Numbered from the stretch's first letter, positions 24,869-39,785 are shown. The stretch is 64,000 nucleotides of DNA from Synchiropus splendidus (GCF_027744825.2 NC_071334.1:58967437-59031436); one strand, 5' to 3'. Notes: generated by a model not told the origin, from the sequence alone. Program-made: numbers and translations.

Positions 24869-27800
24869 GTTACGTACAAGAAACACGGTTCGTCACAATA
24901 GAAAATGTTTCAGTTAGAAAAGCGTTTCAGACTGACAAACACATGCAGAATAGTTAAAATGGATTAAGATCGGAGTGTGGCGAACTCGTATTCATTTCAC
25001 CTTTTTTTTTTTGGAAAGAAACCCATGGCAGAGCTGCTTCAGTACAGGTCCCATTAGACAGGTGGCTGACATACATGCAGCTGAAATTCTTGTCAGACAC
25101 TGAGGTGAGACAGTGAGAAAGCTACACACTGCACATCACTCGGGTGGCTTCAACCCAAACTGTTTAGTTGATTTCGAGTCCAGCTTTTATAAGTAAAGCA
25201 AATTTGTGATCTCATTGGTTGTTTTATCAGTCAGCACATCTGAGATGAGGAATCTTTCAGCTGATTCAGACTTGATCACTGATGTCATACTGATGCTTCA
25301 CATATGACTTGGTGAAAGTTGAGAAGGCCTAAAGTAACATGGTGTTCTGGCATCCATCAGCGGTTATTTTCACACGTCCAATAGTAGGCTGTCGTGCAGA
25401 AAGGCTTTTTCAAAAATCTTTTACTTCCACTGTGATCACTGTCACTGGAACATGCTTCCTGTAATCTCCAAGGCTGTTTTACATGGTTGGCAAGATTTAG
25501 CCAAAGTCACAGACGGACGTCTTCCTCTTCATGTTCCTCTAAAAGGAAAAACAAGGTTCTCTCTGCTTTAAGTGATCTTCCAAGCTGCAGCCATGTGACA
25601 GGACTAAACACATCAGCGTGTGTAAACAAGCATGAAGAGACAACTTCTGCACAACAAGAGCTCATTGAGTTACAACGGTAGTGTCACACGTGTGGCCAGG
25701 AGGAAACACCATGTTGGAATGTGAGCCACTGTGACCTCAGTTGACTAGTTGTGAACTGAAAGAGAGGCAGCAATACTCAGTTAATCAGCATTTATTATGT
25801 AAGTGAACTCACAGAACCTCTTCCACACCGCAGGTCAAGTATCAGCTTGAGTTGAAGTTCCTGTTAAATAAGCTAAAAGAACACACTGGTCATTTCCGCC
25901 CATAATAAGATGTTGAAGATCATTCTTGTTAGGCTCATCAGCATCATAACGCCGTTGCATTCAACATCCAATGGAACAATGTAGAAAGATCAACATTGTT
26001 TTTGTTTGGTCTATTGATTTTAAAATGTCCTGGAATTTCTGAAGTCATACTATCTTCATCTTTTTGCTTGTTGTCTTGAATGCTTCAGCGAAGCCTAACG
26101 TTGGGGGAATGTCCCTCAAAATTTTCAACATTTCCTGAATATATCATAAAATTATGATTTTTTTGCACAAAGGACAGACAGTAAAACCAAGCCCTCCTTA
26201 GCTGCAGATAAATATTCCAAAAAGCTATGAAAGCTTATTCAAACTAGGCATTTGGGTTCAATCCAAGCCTCCAATCCAATCCATCAGCCCAAATGTCAAT
26301 TTGTCTCAATTTTACTTTGCATGAGTTGCCGTAATGTATTTTTGATTTCACGTTGGTGTCTAAAACAAGGCGTAAAGCCTCGTGTCTTTGTTTTTAATTA
26401 TTAAGTTATTCAAATATTTGATTGGAGGTTCAAAAGCCTTGCTTCTTAACGGGAGTGTTTTGGTTAATGGTTTAGGACACAGAGTTTCATTGAGGTTATT
26501 CCTCCCAAGTTTGAGTGTAATACAATATTCATCTCTGAGAACACGTGACGTGAATTCTAATTACAGCTGCAGGTACCTGATCTTCATCACGCCTGCAGCA
26601 CACATGCACTGCCCAACAGTCAGGTTTAGAGAGTAACGTATAACTGAGGCAGTTTAGCATAACGCTACATTTGTCCAAGTCCTCCCTGCCAGTACCTATG
26701 CACATGTGCAACTCATATCAACCAGGTGGGTGTTCACTGCTTCCCACCTGGTCCCGACCCGGCCCAGTATTCTGAAACATCGATAAATCATTTTATTCAT
26801 TTACGTTTGCGTCCATTTTATTTCACTGCAAAAGTTGGACTGCACTGTTCTCTGCTTGAATTTCTGCTGGCAGCTTTGATGCGCAGCTTTTTAAATGTTT
26901 CTTTAGGGTGATTGTTTTTTGTTTTCCCTGCAGCTGAGGCGTCACCTCTGGGATTTTGGGTAATAAGCGTAATTATCCAAGCTGCAGGCGCACAGTTGTT
27001 TGGCTAAACCACTTAGAGAACGCAAACTCAACACAAACAAATAACCGCTAGATAATCTGACATATGCTGCTGTCTTCTTAAATGATATTGGGCCCTATGG
27101 AACATGGTATTGTGTTTCTTTTTGCAGGAAACTCTTTATAATTTTAACTGTAGAAAATATACATAAACCCCATCCATTTAAAATACTTAGCGGCAGCTGA
27201 CTAGTTTTGTGTCCGTCAGCCACAGCCTCTCTACTGTGACTGGTCAGGTGTTAGGGGTTAGCTGCTTTCGCACTGTCAGAACCTTCTAGGTTCTACTGTA
27301 GGAATCATTTTGTCCATGTACAGCACACGTGGGACACAGGAAGCAAAGCGAATGGTTCCAGGAACCTTTTTGCTCGCCGACACCCACCACGCGGAAAGAG
27401 GGTGGAAGACTTTAGAAGATTATTATGACATGAAACCCTCAACAGTGACGTCAGTAGTGTCAGAGACACTGAATAGTGTTGGATTTATTCAATGCCGATG
27501 AGAGTTTCCACAGACTCATTATCAAAAGTGAGTTGGTTCAGTGTTTCACCTTGTTGTGACCTAAACTAAACTTGTGTCATGAATTGTGTGTATTATTCAT
27601 CCTTTATCACTGTGAAGTGATTTGAATTCTGTGGAGCAGAGAGTCAGCTGACACTCCAGTCTGCAGCATTGCCTACAGACTGGTGCAGACACTCCCTCAG
27701 ATGTAGGGCGCCCACATTCAGTGATACCTAAATAAACGTGTTGTGGGTCAGTGGAGAATCAGAATAACAAATGCCTTTATTTAACCAGTGTTTAATACAA

Positions 27801-30800
27801 ATTCACTCTTAATTGAATTGAGGCAGGGTGACTGACTATTAGACAGAGGAGAACTTCATGAAGCAATTGCTTCAAAAAGGAGCATCATCGTGTTGAGGGA
27901 CTTACTGCATCATGGAGAGGAAGACAGCACAAAGGTCAAAGTCCAAGTTTAATGACCTTATCCCCATTGGCCGAGAGGCAGGAATACGCCCTGGGCAGAG
28001 TATATCTTGGTATTTCCTTTTTTTAAAAACGTAGCCTGTGAAAGGATGCAGGTAGCTTTAGTCAAGGTATTCTAAAGATAATTCACATTCTTCTTTCAAC
28101 ATCAATGTTTTGCAGATTTGTTAGAATGTCTGGACGGCATCCTTCCCAGCCTGATAGAAGACAACATCCAGGTTTGGGCCATGAAGAGCAAGAGTGAGCA
28201 ACCACATGTCCGAACCCTTTTGGACCTAATGGAAGTGGCCTCCACTCGGCCAGTTCCCGCAGAGCTGCGAGCCACGTCCTCCCTCAAGGCCCCGACTCTC
28301 TACATCTTCACTTCGGGAACAACTGGTATGTGTCACCGCCTCTTCAAATTCTCGGTAGGCTCAGGCTTTGTCCCAAAGCTTGTATGTTGTTTGAACATCT
28401 AATGATTTAACTTTTATTTTGACTTGACTACTTTGGAGGAGGTTATACTGATGGATGTTGTCCAAACTGTGATTTACAGATATCAGGGGATCCCTCAGTA
28501 ATAGTTGGCTATATTTCCTGGAATGAGGGAGTTCAGAAAGTGAAGCGTGAATGTGAATGACTTTGAGCATTTTGAACATTTTGTGATTCCACCCACTCCT
28601 CTCAGATGCAATGTCTTGTGCATTTTCTGCTATTTCCAAAGGCACTAGAAGCTGTTGCCAAACATAGTAAGATTGCGTACAGTAGTATTAATATAACATC
28701 ACTTTATATGTTAAATCGAGTACAACGCTTCTCCAGAAACTTCTATGGTCTTCAACCCGTCTTATCACTCAGGTAAAGGGCCACCTGTTTGTGTCACAGT
28801 TGTCGCGGCAACATGTTAAACAAAGCAGGTCCAGAGGGAGGAGGCCTCCTGCTCCATCTACACCCTCCCTCAGCCCGTCACCTTTGACTCTGTGGTTCAT
28901 TTTGCCAGGCACATCAAAGATAAATAAATGTGTTTGCTGAACAGTTGTGAAAACAAAACTAAAAATCCAGCTTCCAGAAGTGGAAATACGACCACTTGAA
29001 TTTCACTCCTGGTATTAAATCAAAACTGTTCCTGATGTATTACTCATTAAATGACGGCCATGGCGTTAGACAAAAACCTTTAAAAACAGTTCTAAAACAA
29101 CCACTTCACTTTTCGAACAGATGCTCATTTGTTGAACATGTGGAGGGACACCCTGGCCAGGTGTCCAGTTATACTCACATCTACACAAGTTTGGAATCAT
29201 TCATGTTCAGTGCCTTTGTGTGTTTTAGAGTGAATACAACTCCACAAAACTAGGACCCAGCCTCACTCCAAACTAAGCTGGATTCACTCTAGCAACCGTC
29301 TTGCTGTGAGGGTGAAGAAATGAAGAAAATATAAATCAATACATAAAGAACCCTATTTCATTTTACTCTGACTAATCTTAGAAATGCAGATTAAATCATG
29401 AATACAAATCAGTGTTATCCACTTTCCCGTCTCAGATCAATTTTCATCTCCCAAAGGGTGGAAGAACGTCTACAATGATGTGTGAGGAAAACCAAGTCCT
29501 GTTTCAAACATTCTTTCATTCCTTGATGTCCATCGTCCATTCATCACATGAACGCTGTTGACCTTTAAATATAAAGGGCTGACTTGTATTCCTTCAATTT
29601 TTGTGACTTCTCCTTCTTCAGTTCGAACGGGAAGAACGTCATCATTGCGACACAGTGGAGAGTAGTGCTGCGATTGAAGTTGTAAACAGAAGTGCTGTTT
29701 ATCTTCGCAGGTCTCCCAAAAGCTGCAGTCATTACTCACCTACAAAGTTTAAAAGCGGCCGGAGGATTTTGGGCATTCGGGGCTACCCAGGACGATGTGT
29801 TCTACATCCCTCTGCCACTGTACCACAGCGCCGCTTCGCTCATCGGGATTGGCGGAACGATAGAACTGGGTAGGTGCTGTAAAGAAACAAAGTGGATTGA
29901 TTCCCGACAAGGATCAATATTATGTAACAAGGCCTTTGAAGTTTATTTTTTTCCCTATAAATCGATGATTTCAACCTTTCAAACGTCCTCTTGCTCCTAT
30001 CATGAAAGGCGGTGAGCAAATATAGAGGGGTCAATAAGACGGAAACATCCAGTGTGCAATCCTGGTGACCAAGTAATAAGCCAGGATCCTTATGATTTTG
30101 ACAGAACATAACTAGGGCTGGTTTACATAACCCTAAAAATCTCTGCTGTCAGGCAAATTAGAATCCAAAAGAACCTACTCTTGTCAAAAGGAAGCCCTCG
30201 CAAATTTTCAACGCTTCACAAACCCTCTGTCTCACATTTGTTTCTGACCAGCAATTATGCTGATGATGTACTGGCTTCAAGGTTCGGTGTCCACTGGCCA
30301 AATAATGTGAACCGTCTGGAGGGCTGTACTTGACCTGTCGGCTTCATTAGTGGCCTCAGGAGGTGGACACTGGACTCATTGTGCTGGTCATTATTGGTGG
30401 TTGACCCATGTGAGACGTGCACTCCCTGTCTCCCTGCGATGGACATGAAGCTTTGCACGTTTGCTTCTACGCCACATTTGTTGGATTATGAAGCAGCTAT
30501 CTCACTCCCAAGTTCATTCTCACTGACAAAGCCTCTGTGGTTAGACATTTGCAGCAGGTGTTGCAGTATACTTCGCGGTAATCCATTTTCATAAAGGTTG
30601 CCTCGACGATTTCCTGTCCTTTTTTTCTCTTCCCTGTGGTCGGGTCGCAGGGGCAGCCTGCACTGCAAAGAGGTCCAAACTTTCCCTCTCGTTCAGAAAG
30701 ACCTCTCAGCTTGGGGGGTACAATAGGACCAACCAAGGAAATAAGTATTTTATTAATAATTAAGATAAATAATGATTATTAAAGACAAATGTTATCATAA

Positions 30801-33800
30801 CAAAAACAAGAAATGCTTTACAATTTTAATTATTACATAAATAATTGGAAATATTATGGGGTAGTCATTTAATGTCAACAAACAGGGAACAAGTCTGTAA
30901 ATTATTGGATATTATTTTCTGGAGATGATGTAAAACAGTGGTCTCAAAAGGATCCTGTAAAGGGCAACAGTAGGTTCAGGTTTTTGTTCCAACCAAACAA
31001 GCACACATTGGTGAGCCAATCAGGTGTCAGCTGAAACAAGCAACACCAGACTGACAAGTCTTTGGATACCTTGATCGGTGTCCTCTCAGTTGGTTGGAAG
31101 AAAAACCTGCACCCACTGCGGCCCTCTGAGGACCAGTTTGACACCTCCGATCTAAAACGTATATTATTTGCATTATTAGCTATTATTAGCTTACATTCAA
31201 TGTTTTAAACAGAATTGTCTCATTGAGCAGAACCATTAAGCTGTGCCCTCTTGAACATATGAAATAGTATTTCAACTGCATGCAAAAATGATGTATACTA
31301 TCTTCACAATTGTGTGTATCTTATTACTTTGTTCCTTATCACTACCTTTCTGGACAGGTGCGACCTGTGTTCTAAAAAAGAAGTTCTCCGCCTCACAGTT
31401 CTGGAACGACTGCCGAAAGTATGAAGTGACAGTTTTTCAGTACATTGGTGAACTGTGCAGATACCTGTGCAACCAGCCCAAGGTATGTCTGTGTATCCTG
31501 TGGTTGCTTTGGAATAGATAAGAGCTGCTGCCATGTCACGAGCAGAGACGACCACAAGTGTCTTATTTTCACCAAACTGCAGTGATCCAAAATTCCAAAA
31601 TAACATTTTTGACCTGATCATTATTTTTTTCAGTTTATGTTAGGTTGTTAGTTAAATGGTTATTTTTTGATCTTATGATTGATGTTCTTCATTAGCCCAG
31701 TCAGTCTTTATGAACTGATGAGCCAACATTCGATGGAACAGCAAACTCTTCCATCACAATACTGAGTGATGGACAGGTCTGTTTTGATGCTGCATTTATT
31801 TTTTATCTAAAAATCAGATCACACAGCTTTTTAGTGTTTGAAAACACATATGTTTTGTGGTCTTGATGTGTCATGCCTCCAGCATGACCGAAATCTTCAC
31901 CCTACAATAATAACCGATGACCACCAGATTTTTTTTTCTTGATTTCTTGAATCGTTCTCTGTTGCCATGACTTGTAAATCAAGTTAGACTCTGGCCAACT
32001 CTGAACAAATCACAAGCCGAGTCTTTGTTTTGGACTTGCCTCCTCCCATGCTGGACTCGGAGTATGAGGCCACAGATCAGGGCAGACTCAACAGCCCTCT
32101 TTGTCCACCGTCCCCTTGTTATTTTGAAGAGTGGGTGGAAGCCTGGACTCATCACTGCTCTGTCGTTGAACATTCAAGTCATTTGCGTTTGTTGTTGTAT
32201 CTGAGTTGCTACTGTGTTATTAAGCTTCTTTTGCCAGGCGGCGTTTGGAGCGTCAGCGCTCCCTCACTCTGGACCCTTAGTCCCGGGAGCTTCCCAGAAT
32301 TCCGTCCCCTCACTCAGACACAGTATCCCCTCACAGGGCTGGCGGCCTGGAGTCCTGTTGTGACATCATAACCAGTGAATCTATTGAATTTCTAGTCTGA
32401 GATTGTACTGCGAGTGTCGGGAGGACTGAGCACACAGTCAGCTGTTGTGACGGAATTCTGTCATTTAGACCGACTGATGTGTTCGTTGTACTGCCTATCT
32501 CGGCCTGATTCAGAGTAGTACTTCTCTGCGTGCTCAGGAATGCTGCCCCTTTCTTTGGCTTGGTATTGTTTCGTACCACAGATATTAGTATGACCACAAG
32601 ATCTTCCTCTTGCACAACTGTTCAGTCTTTCATGACGCTCGACTTTACATGAACAGCTTTCCCTTCAGAGAGGCTGCTGAACTTATTAGATCTTTCTTCC
32701 TTCACGCCAGACCGACATGGACAAGGTTCACAAGGTGCGGATGGGAGTTGGAAATGGTCTGCGTCAGGATGTCTGGCAAGACTTCCAAAGTCACTACGGA
32801 AACATCAAGATGTGCGAGGTGTACGGCTCCACCGAGGGAAACCTGTGTTTCATGAACCACATCGGCAAGATTGGAACCGTCGGTCGCTCCAACTTTTTCT
32901 ACAGGGTGAGCACTTACTACACGTAGTTGTTCGGTGAGCAGTAGCAGTAACTCAATTACAATTTTTTCGATTAACCTTAAGTACTTTTTCCTGAGCTTTC
33001 TTACAATGATAAGAATGCAACATTAGAACTCAAGTTAAAATTCATTTGAGTTTTGTTGTGACTGACAAGCAAGTTCTCTGGGAGGTTGGACATGATTCAT
33101 GAGTTTATAAAGAATTAAATAAAGGTATAGACTGCAGCGTTGTATGTATGAATGTATTATCTTATCAAGTCACAAGCCCGTCGAGCAAGAACATGTCTCA
33201 GTGCGCACAAAGCTGTTCTCTATCCTTCCCTTCAACCCGTGTGATTCATGAACTCATATTAAGGTAAAACTTTTGTCAGTAATTTAAATTCCATTTCCCC
33301 CTTAAACTCTATCACAAGGGTAAAGGCTCTGTGCGAGAAAAAAATGAACTTTTCTTACAGATGTTTTTTAAAACATGAAAAACAAATGATAATGATGGTT
33401 AATGTGAGAAACATAAAACAGTCTAAATCTCTGCTCTAAATCCTAGAATAATGTGAAGTACTTCATTGCGTAATTAATTTCTGCTGCAGTATAACTATTA
33501 AATCTAAATATTTGATGACAGCTGATGCGATACATGATCTGCCTGTTTGTTTAGTGGAGGCGTCTGTGCTTTACTGAGGAGTGTGCTGCGACGTGTCGCC
33601 ATGATAAAAATATCCCACTAACCCTCGGAGCATCATCTATCATCAGGATGTTGTGCAATGTGAAACAGCCCCTAAGTAGAGACGTGGGCACGGAAGCAGC
33701 AGCGACGACTTGTATGTGTTACACTTTGAAATCATTTAATCACTGTGTGCTAAAGGTCAGTCGTCCACCGGATGTTAGTGTTCTCAAACTAAAATTAACT

Positions 33801-36800
33801 CACAAGTGGATATGATGCCGAAGCATCAAATTAGAGACCTGATCTACTCCAAACCAGCACCATGAGCTGGACCATGAAAACATTGTCAAACCTGTTAGCA
33901 ATTCATTCAATTTAACCACATATGCTTTTCCGATCGCTCCATTGTTGTCCAGGGTCCAAAACAGCACAATAGTTAATACGGACTTGTGGCACATTAAACT
34001 AAATAAACTAGTACGCGCAGTGCAGCTGCACATCCCTCATCTGGTTTGATTCCATGTAAACAAAGTCATGTGGACGGCAGCGTTGCTCAATGTTTGACTC
34101 TACGGCTCGTGTGTTTGGCAGAAAGCAGCATAGTTCTGCTTTACACTTTCCAAGAAATACTCCCAAGGAATGAAGCGCTGGCGCTCAGCCTGGTCCATAT
34201 CTATGCACATGGGTTGGAGGGAGTCAGTATGGGGGTGCTTGTTGGGACGGAGCTTCACTCTACATTCCTGTAATGTCTGGAGGATGTAGGCGCATAGAAG
34301 CTATTCAGAGTTTACTTAACGTATATTTTTGGTTGCTCCAGAGAGCTGCTGGGTCTGTTAGGCAATTTTTCAAAAGTCTGGCTTTTCAAAGCAGGACGGG
34401 ACTCCTGTTATTTTGAAAAATAGGTGGAGTAGCAAAATGGGTGCGAAGAAATGAAAATAGTTTGTGCTCTTCACAGCGGGACTTTAATCATTTTACTTTC
34501 TAGTTCCAGATTCTGTCCAAAGATTCTGTCTTACTCTGGCCCAGCTCAGCAGCTGACCCAGGATTATTAAACACACCCTAAAGCACTTGTTGAAAATATT
34601 TAATGAGGTTCCACAAATACTAGATATTACATTCTGGCTACAATGACAATCCTTGTTATAGCAGCTCAACTGATTTCACTTAAGATGTAGTTATAGCTGT
34701 GGCCTATTAGCAAGAGCCGTTTTGAAACACAGCCCAGTAGTTACTGACTTGAGTAAGTATGTCTACATTATATACCAAGTGACACATCGTAGTGTAAATG
34801 ACCCTGTCCCAAACCAAACCCATCTCTCTTCTATGTGACATCAGGGTTACCTTGGGACCAAAATGTCCATTTAAATACACTTGAGTGAGAGTGTGTTGGT
34901 CACATGATGGTCACATGATTTATTGTAGTGACAAATTGTATGCTGCTTTTAAGAATGTCCAGTGTCAGACTACCCATAATTCTCTATGATTTTTTTTTCC
35001 CCCTGAGATTTAGGGGTCTGTCCTCCTCGATGATAAGGAGGTAGCGCTGTCATTGCTTTCACTTTATTTAGATAAAATATTGAGAAACCTCCCCCCGTGC
35101 AGGGAAAATCTCAGCAATCTCTTATAGAATCCAGCATAGCGCTAATAGTTGAGGATGTGCGCTAAATGAACCATTGACTTGGTTTTGTTGAGGCCTGTGA
35201 GCTACATTTTTTTTAGAGGAGGTACTTTCCCAAACATCTCCGGCCACCTTTGCACTTCATCATCAGGCCCAACGCGAACCTTTCGCAGATGCCGCCGTTG
35301 TTGTCGTTTTTGTGAATCGATTGTGCTGGTTAAACTTTACGTTTCCCTAGTTGAATGCGTGACTGCCCGAGCGACTCTGTGCACATGTGTCACCAGTCAT
35401 GCCATAGATCGTATCATCTTATCCAACCGTGCCGATCTGAGGAGGCGTGCTGTGCTGAGCAGCCGCTCACCTGCGCTCACACTGACAGTAGAAACCCAGG
35501 CTTTTAGCTGAAGCATGGAAGGTTGAACCGAGTGTGACCATGCCCTGACAGTGATCTGAGTATTTCATATCAAAGAAAAAAAAAAAAAAAAAAAAAGAAA
35601 TGTTATGAGCATGCCGGGCAGAAAGACGCCCAGGAAGAGGAAGTCCTCACAATGCTGTTGACCCTGTGACTGTGTGTTACTAAAGCTCTGATGAAACAGG
35701 CTTAACTGAAGCTTCAATCTTCTTAACACTTGAACAATTTCTTTAATCCAGACACACAACAAACGCATCAAATACTTGTCAAATAACAATTGATAGTGTT
35801 GATTCGGGATTGTAGTGATTCTGAACTGCTCTGATCATCTGTGTCTTGCCATGGACTATTGATCGGTCCACATGGTCCCACAGGCCCTTAATGCTCCTGC
35901 TAAAAACTGGACATGGTCCAGTTCCTTTGACTCTGGCCAGCTTCAACAAGGCCTGTCCATGAACCTCAGATTCTTATTGTCATTCACACCACCAGGACAG
36001 AGCACGGTACTTTGATCTTATTGAAGGATTTTCACCGCAACGGTTATCTCACAGAAATCGAGTATGTGTACTGCACTCCTGTTTCTACTTCCATTGTTTC
36101 TATAATTCATTATTGTTATCATAATATGCATCCTGTGTTCACGCTTCTTTTTCTTTTATTGGATGCAGAGACACAAAGAATTTCACCATGCGTTGTACCG
36201 CGTATAACTGTGTGCGTGACAAATAAACCTCTTCAATCTTGAAAAATGAACCCCATGGAGATGAAGGTATTAAGCGTTGTAGGATTTCTCCATCACAACA
36301 GGGTTTAATGCCAGGATGAGCAATTCTGGTGATTCAGCAGGGAGAAGAGAGAATGGCAGAGAAGGGACACTGGTCTGTGGACTTATCCGCGCTGACACTG
36401 CTCTGTGGATAAGTTAATCAGAGTTACAAAAGACTGTCAGGACACGTATTTAACTTAAGCCATGACCTCAGCTAATTCTGGCTCTGCCCTCCTGGCCTGC
36501 TAACAGTTACAAAAACCTAGTTATCAAAGTGATGTTACAGAAGGGAGATTACATTACGTGTATTTTAATTGGATATATTGAGTGGTTTTTCATGGCACGT
36601 CCCACTTGCTTGTACAACAACACTCGCAGTGGCTTAAACTGTGTATTGCCTGGATTGATGGATTACATTAGACATGTCGTTTTTTCATATGATATATGCT
36701 AACATTCTCTGACCTGTCTGACCATGTGCTGCAACACTTACTTTAAGAAGATTACTGTTGTTAAGAACGTCTTATTAGCAACAATTATGAAGGCTTCACT

Positions 36801-39156
36801 TGAGATTAAAACTCAGTGACAGACCGGATTAGCACGACCCCTGCAATGAAGGTCGTATTTTACAGTTTGGGGTCAACCAAATGAATCTCAGTTTTATTCA
36901 TCTCCAATGATGCCTGACAATAAGTAAACTAGAAGTTGAATCTTAATATAGTAGAATGTTTATGTTGAGAATGTCAGAGTGCAAAGATGTTTTCATTTGT
37001 CTTCAGGATTCTTTTCTCCATGAGCAGATTAAAATGATCTGTGATCACGGGTGAAGTTGGTCGTATTTACACTGAGGGCGAACTTCATTGTGGTATTTGC
37101 CTTTATTTGAATTATCTTTATTTTGGCATTTTAAATTTCTGCAAGTTTGTAGCACAAATAAAAGTTAAGAACCATTTGCAGTGGCAGGGTGTTGGCTGAA
37201 GCATCTGCTGCTCTTTCCGACTATGACTGTCAATGCTGTACATGAGAATCACAAGTGTCAAGGTCCTCAGCTTTATGTCGTTCTCTTCCACATGGTTTAT
37301 GTCTAAATTGTTTTGTCAATTATATTTGCCTACATACAAACTTTTTTGCGCAGCTCCTTTTCAAGTACGATCTGGTGCGGTATGACATGGTGAAAGACGA
37401 GCCGGTGAAGGATCAGTATGGTTTCTGTCAGCGGGTTGAGAAAGGTAAGATCCTCGTCATCTACAAGCTTCGAACATTAGCAGCCATGACAGTTTTGTTC
37501 TTCCTCCTCCAGGTGAGACTGGACTTCTCCTGTCTAAGGTCAGCGCTCTGAGCCCCTTCTTCGGCTACGCTGGCAGCAAACAGCTGACAGAGAAGAAGCT
37601 GATCAGGAATGTGTTCGTGAAGGGCGACGCCTACTTCAACACAGGCGACCTCATGGCCGAAGACCACGAGGGCTTCATCTGCTTCAGAGACAGAGTGGGA
37701 GACACGTTCAGGTACCAGCACTGCCACAGGACTCATGTTTGTATGTCAGAGTTTGTGTCGCACTGTGAGACAGGCCTGAAACATTCCACTCCTTGGTGAT
37801 AGCTTGATGACTGGTATCAAGCTACAGAGACTTGTGTTTCTGCTCTACAAAATCTAAAAGGCTAGCCGCTACCACCTACAGTTAAGTCTGGGAAGCACAT
37901 CAGATGTTCTTGAAATGCTGCTAGAATCACCACACACATATTGAATGATACCTGCATGAACAACAACTGTCCTTCTTGTGCTAGATGGAAGGGAGAAAAT
38001 GTGGCAACGACAGAAGTGACAGAAACCCTGGGGCTGGTGGACTTTATCCAGGAGGCCAATGTGTACGGAGTGCAGGTTCCCGGTGAGTTCATCAAACAGC
38101 TGGCTGAACTGATTCCCCCCATGTCTTTTTGTTATCCCTGCTCTTCCCTGACAGCCTTCACTCATTCCCCTTTTTGTTTCCCACGAACCGTGTTATGTTT
38201 CTGCCATTTTTGAAGAATGAATAGGTTTTTTTAAAGTTCTTATCTGCTGCAGTTCTTGAAACGCTATTCATATTTGAACATGTTTTATCATGTTTTTAAC
38301 TCCGTAACTCCTCTCCTCAGGTCACGAAGGACGAGCGGGAATGGCAGCCATGATTGTCCGTTCAGGCTTCAAGTTTGATGGGAAGAAGCTGTTTGAACAC
38401 GTGGTCAGGGATCTTCCATCTTACGCTCGGCCACTCTTCATCAGGCTCCAGGTGAGAAGCACAGGTGCCCGGAGCTGGGCTTCTGTATGTGTTTCATTCA
38501 ATTTGTATTAAATGTTGACATCATGATTATGTGACCACAAACCTTGGGTGGATGAAATCCACTAGGACAAAACTTAAGTCGGAGGCGTCTTGGAGGCCTC
38601 CTGATCTTACCTTCTCCCAAAGCTAAAGAGCATCTGAGCCTCTCTTGGAAAACACTGTAGGTGACAGTAGAAATGTCCGTCAGTCAGTAAGTAGCTTTAG
38701 CTTTTGGCCCCACACTTTCCCTTCATAGGACAGAAGACACTGCTCAGATCTGACATTCTTTGACATGAACTCCTCTACATGTGGCGGGAACTGATTTACG
38801 TGGGTGGTAGTGTTCCGTCCACTTCTGACTGAGAACCATGTACTTGTACTGGCCGATCCTCCTGCACACTTTAATTTCCTTTAAACTACTTAATTCACAC
38901 AGTCTGATCGCATCCTACAGATTTATGGAGTTGGGGAAAAAAATCCTGAATGACGTGTATTGATATGTTTGGCCCTTAGGAGACGATGGAGATGACCAGC
39001 ACCTTCAAGCAGCAGAAGTTCCAGTTGGTTCAGAGTGGCTTCAACCCCTCCACCATCTCTGACCCACTGTTTGTGTTGAACTACCCACAGCAGAGCTACA
39101 TTCCTCTGACAGACTCAGTCTACCGAAGCATCATCTCTGGAGAATGCAAACTATAG
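24174..39156 (+). CDS. slc27a6: Long-chain fatty acid transport protein 6, 10 coding exons
   Basis: FATP family protein that helps import long-chain fatty acids and is related to very-long-chain acyl-CoA synthetases. Coding exons: 24174-24660, 28116-28325, 29711-29869, 31358-31482, 32711-32905, 37354-37444, 37513-37711, 37985-38082, 38321-38451, 38980-39156; all junctions are GT-AG and in frame, giving 623 residues (human 619). The N terminus ([20 protein letters not shown]) is a hydrophobic membrane anchor. AMP-binding signature [14 protein letters not shown] begins at about residue 225; adenine-pocket motif YGSTEG at 365-370; FATP/VLACS block NTGDL (465-469) and [13 protein letters not shown] (482-494). 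The sequence follows human SLC27A6 along its length (for example [31 protein letters not shown]). The largest introns are 1 (3.5 kb) and 5 (4.4 kb); intron 3 carries a MITE. I see no frameshift or stop. Confidence 0.95.
24831..24869. repeat. (TTA)n microsatellite
   Basis: About 13 TTA units in slc27a6 intron 1. Confidence 0.95.
30935..31148. mobile_element. Short foldback MITE in slc27a6 intron 3
   Basis: The two halves are inverted copies: caggtttttgttccaaccaa on the left and caggtttttcttccaaccaa when read from the right end. The flanks gatgtaaa (30927-30934) and gatctaaa (31149-31156) match at seven of eight bases, fitting an 8-base target duplication and thus a hAT-like non-autonomous element of 214 bases. 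Confidence 0.75.
35575..35597. repeat. Poly-A run
   Basis: An uninterrupted A run of about 20 bases in slc27a6 intron 5. Confidence 0.9.
36150..36240 (+). mobile_element. L2-like LINE 3' end fragment
   Basis: The sequence around gaatttcaccatgcgttgta and gacaaataaacctcttcaat resembles the 3' tail of L2-type LINEs, which end in a gacaaataaa-like motif. It lies in slc27a6 intron 5. No coding part is attached. Confidence 0.45.
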
Positions 39157-39785
39157 CTACGATATGGGACTGTATGTGTGTGTGAGTGTGCGTGTGTAAG
39201 ATGTCACGCACCCTAAAACCTCTGAGTGAGACTATGAAGGACTGTTGTAATCTAGTGTGAATGAGATGCGATAGTAACAGAAAAATCACACCCCATTACA
39301 TATCATTGGATGTAACCAGAGGTCATCTGTGAGAGTAAAAAAGGCTTTTAGGTGCCCATTGCCTTTTTTTTGATGACCTTATTACTTTATTAAATTGTGT
39401 TCTTGCCCTCTTCCCTGCCAATGTTGCAAAAGCAACATTCTACAGTTGATATGCTAGACATGTATGATCAACATTTGAAGGTTTTATTTGTCGAAGATTT
39501 ATTTTTAAGCAATCACAATGTTTTTTTTTTATTTATTCCAAACTTGTGAATTACCCGAAATGTGCCTTTAAAACCTCATATTGGGATTCAGTACATGCAA
39601 CTCAGAGTCTGTTTCTGGAGCTTGTTACTAACAGGGTGGTGTTGGTTGTTGATGCTTTCGGTTTTTGGTTTTCAGTCTTTACTGTACTTTTGGCCATGAA
39701 AGAGAGTAGTAAATGAGACATAGATCCAAATTCATAAATACTGTAGGCAACGTTGGACATAATTACCTTATGAAAACTAAGCTGT

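Noticed and set aside
30600..30720. Sequence like a common fish interspersed repeat (gtcgggtcgcaggggcagcc)
   Set aside because: I could not define its ends or family, so it is not listed as an element.
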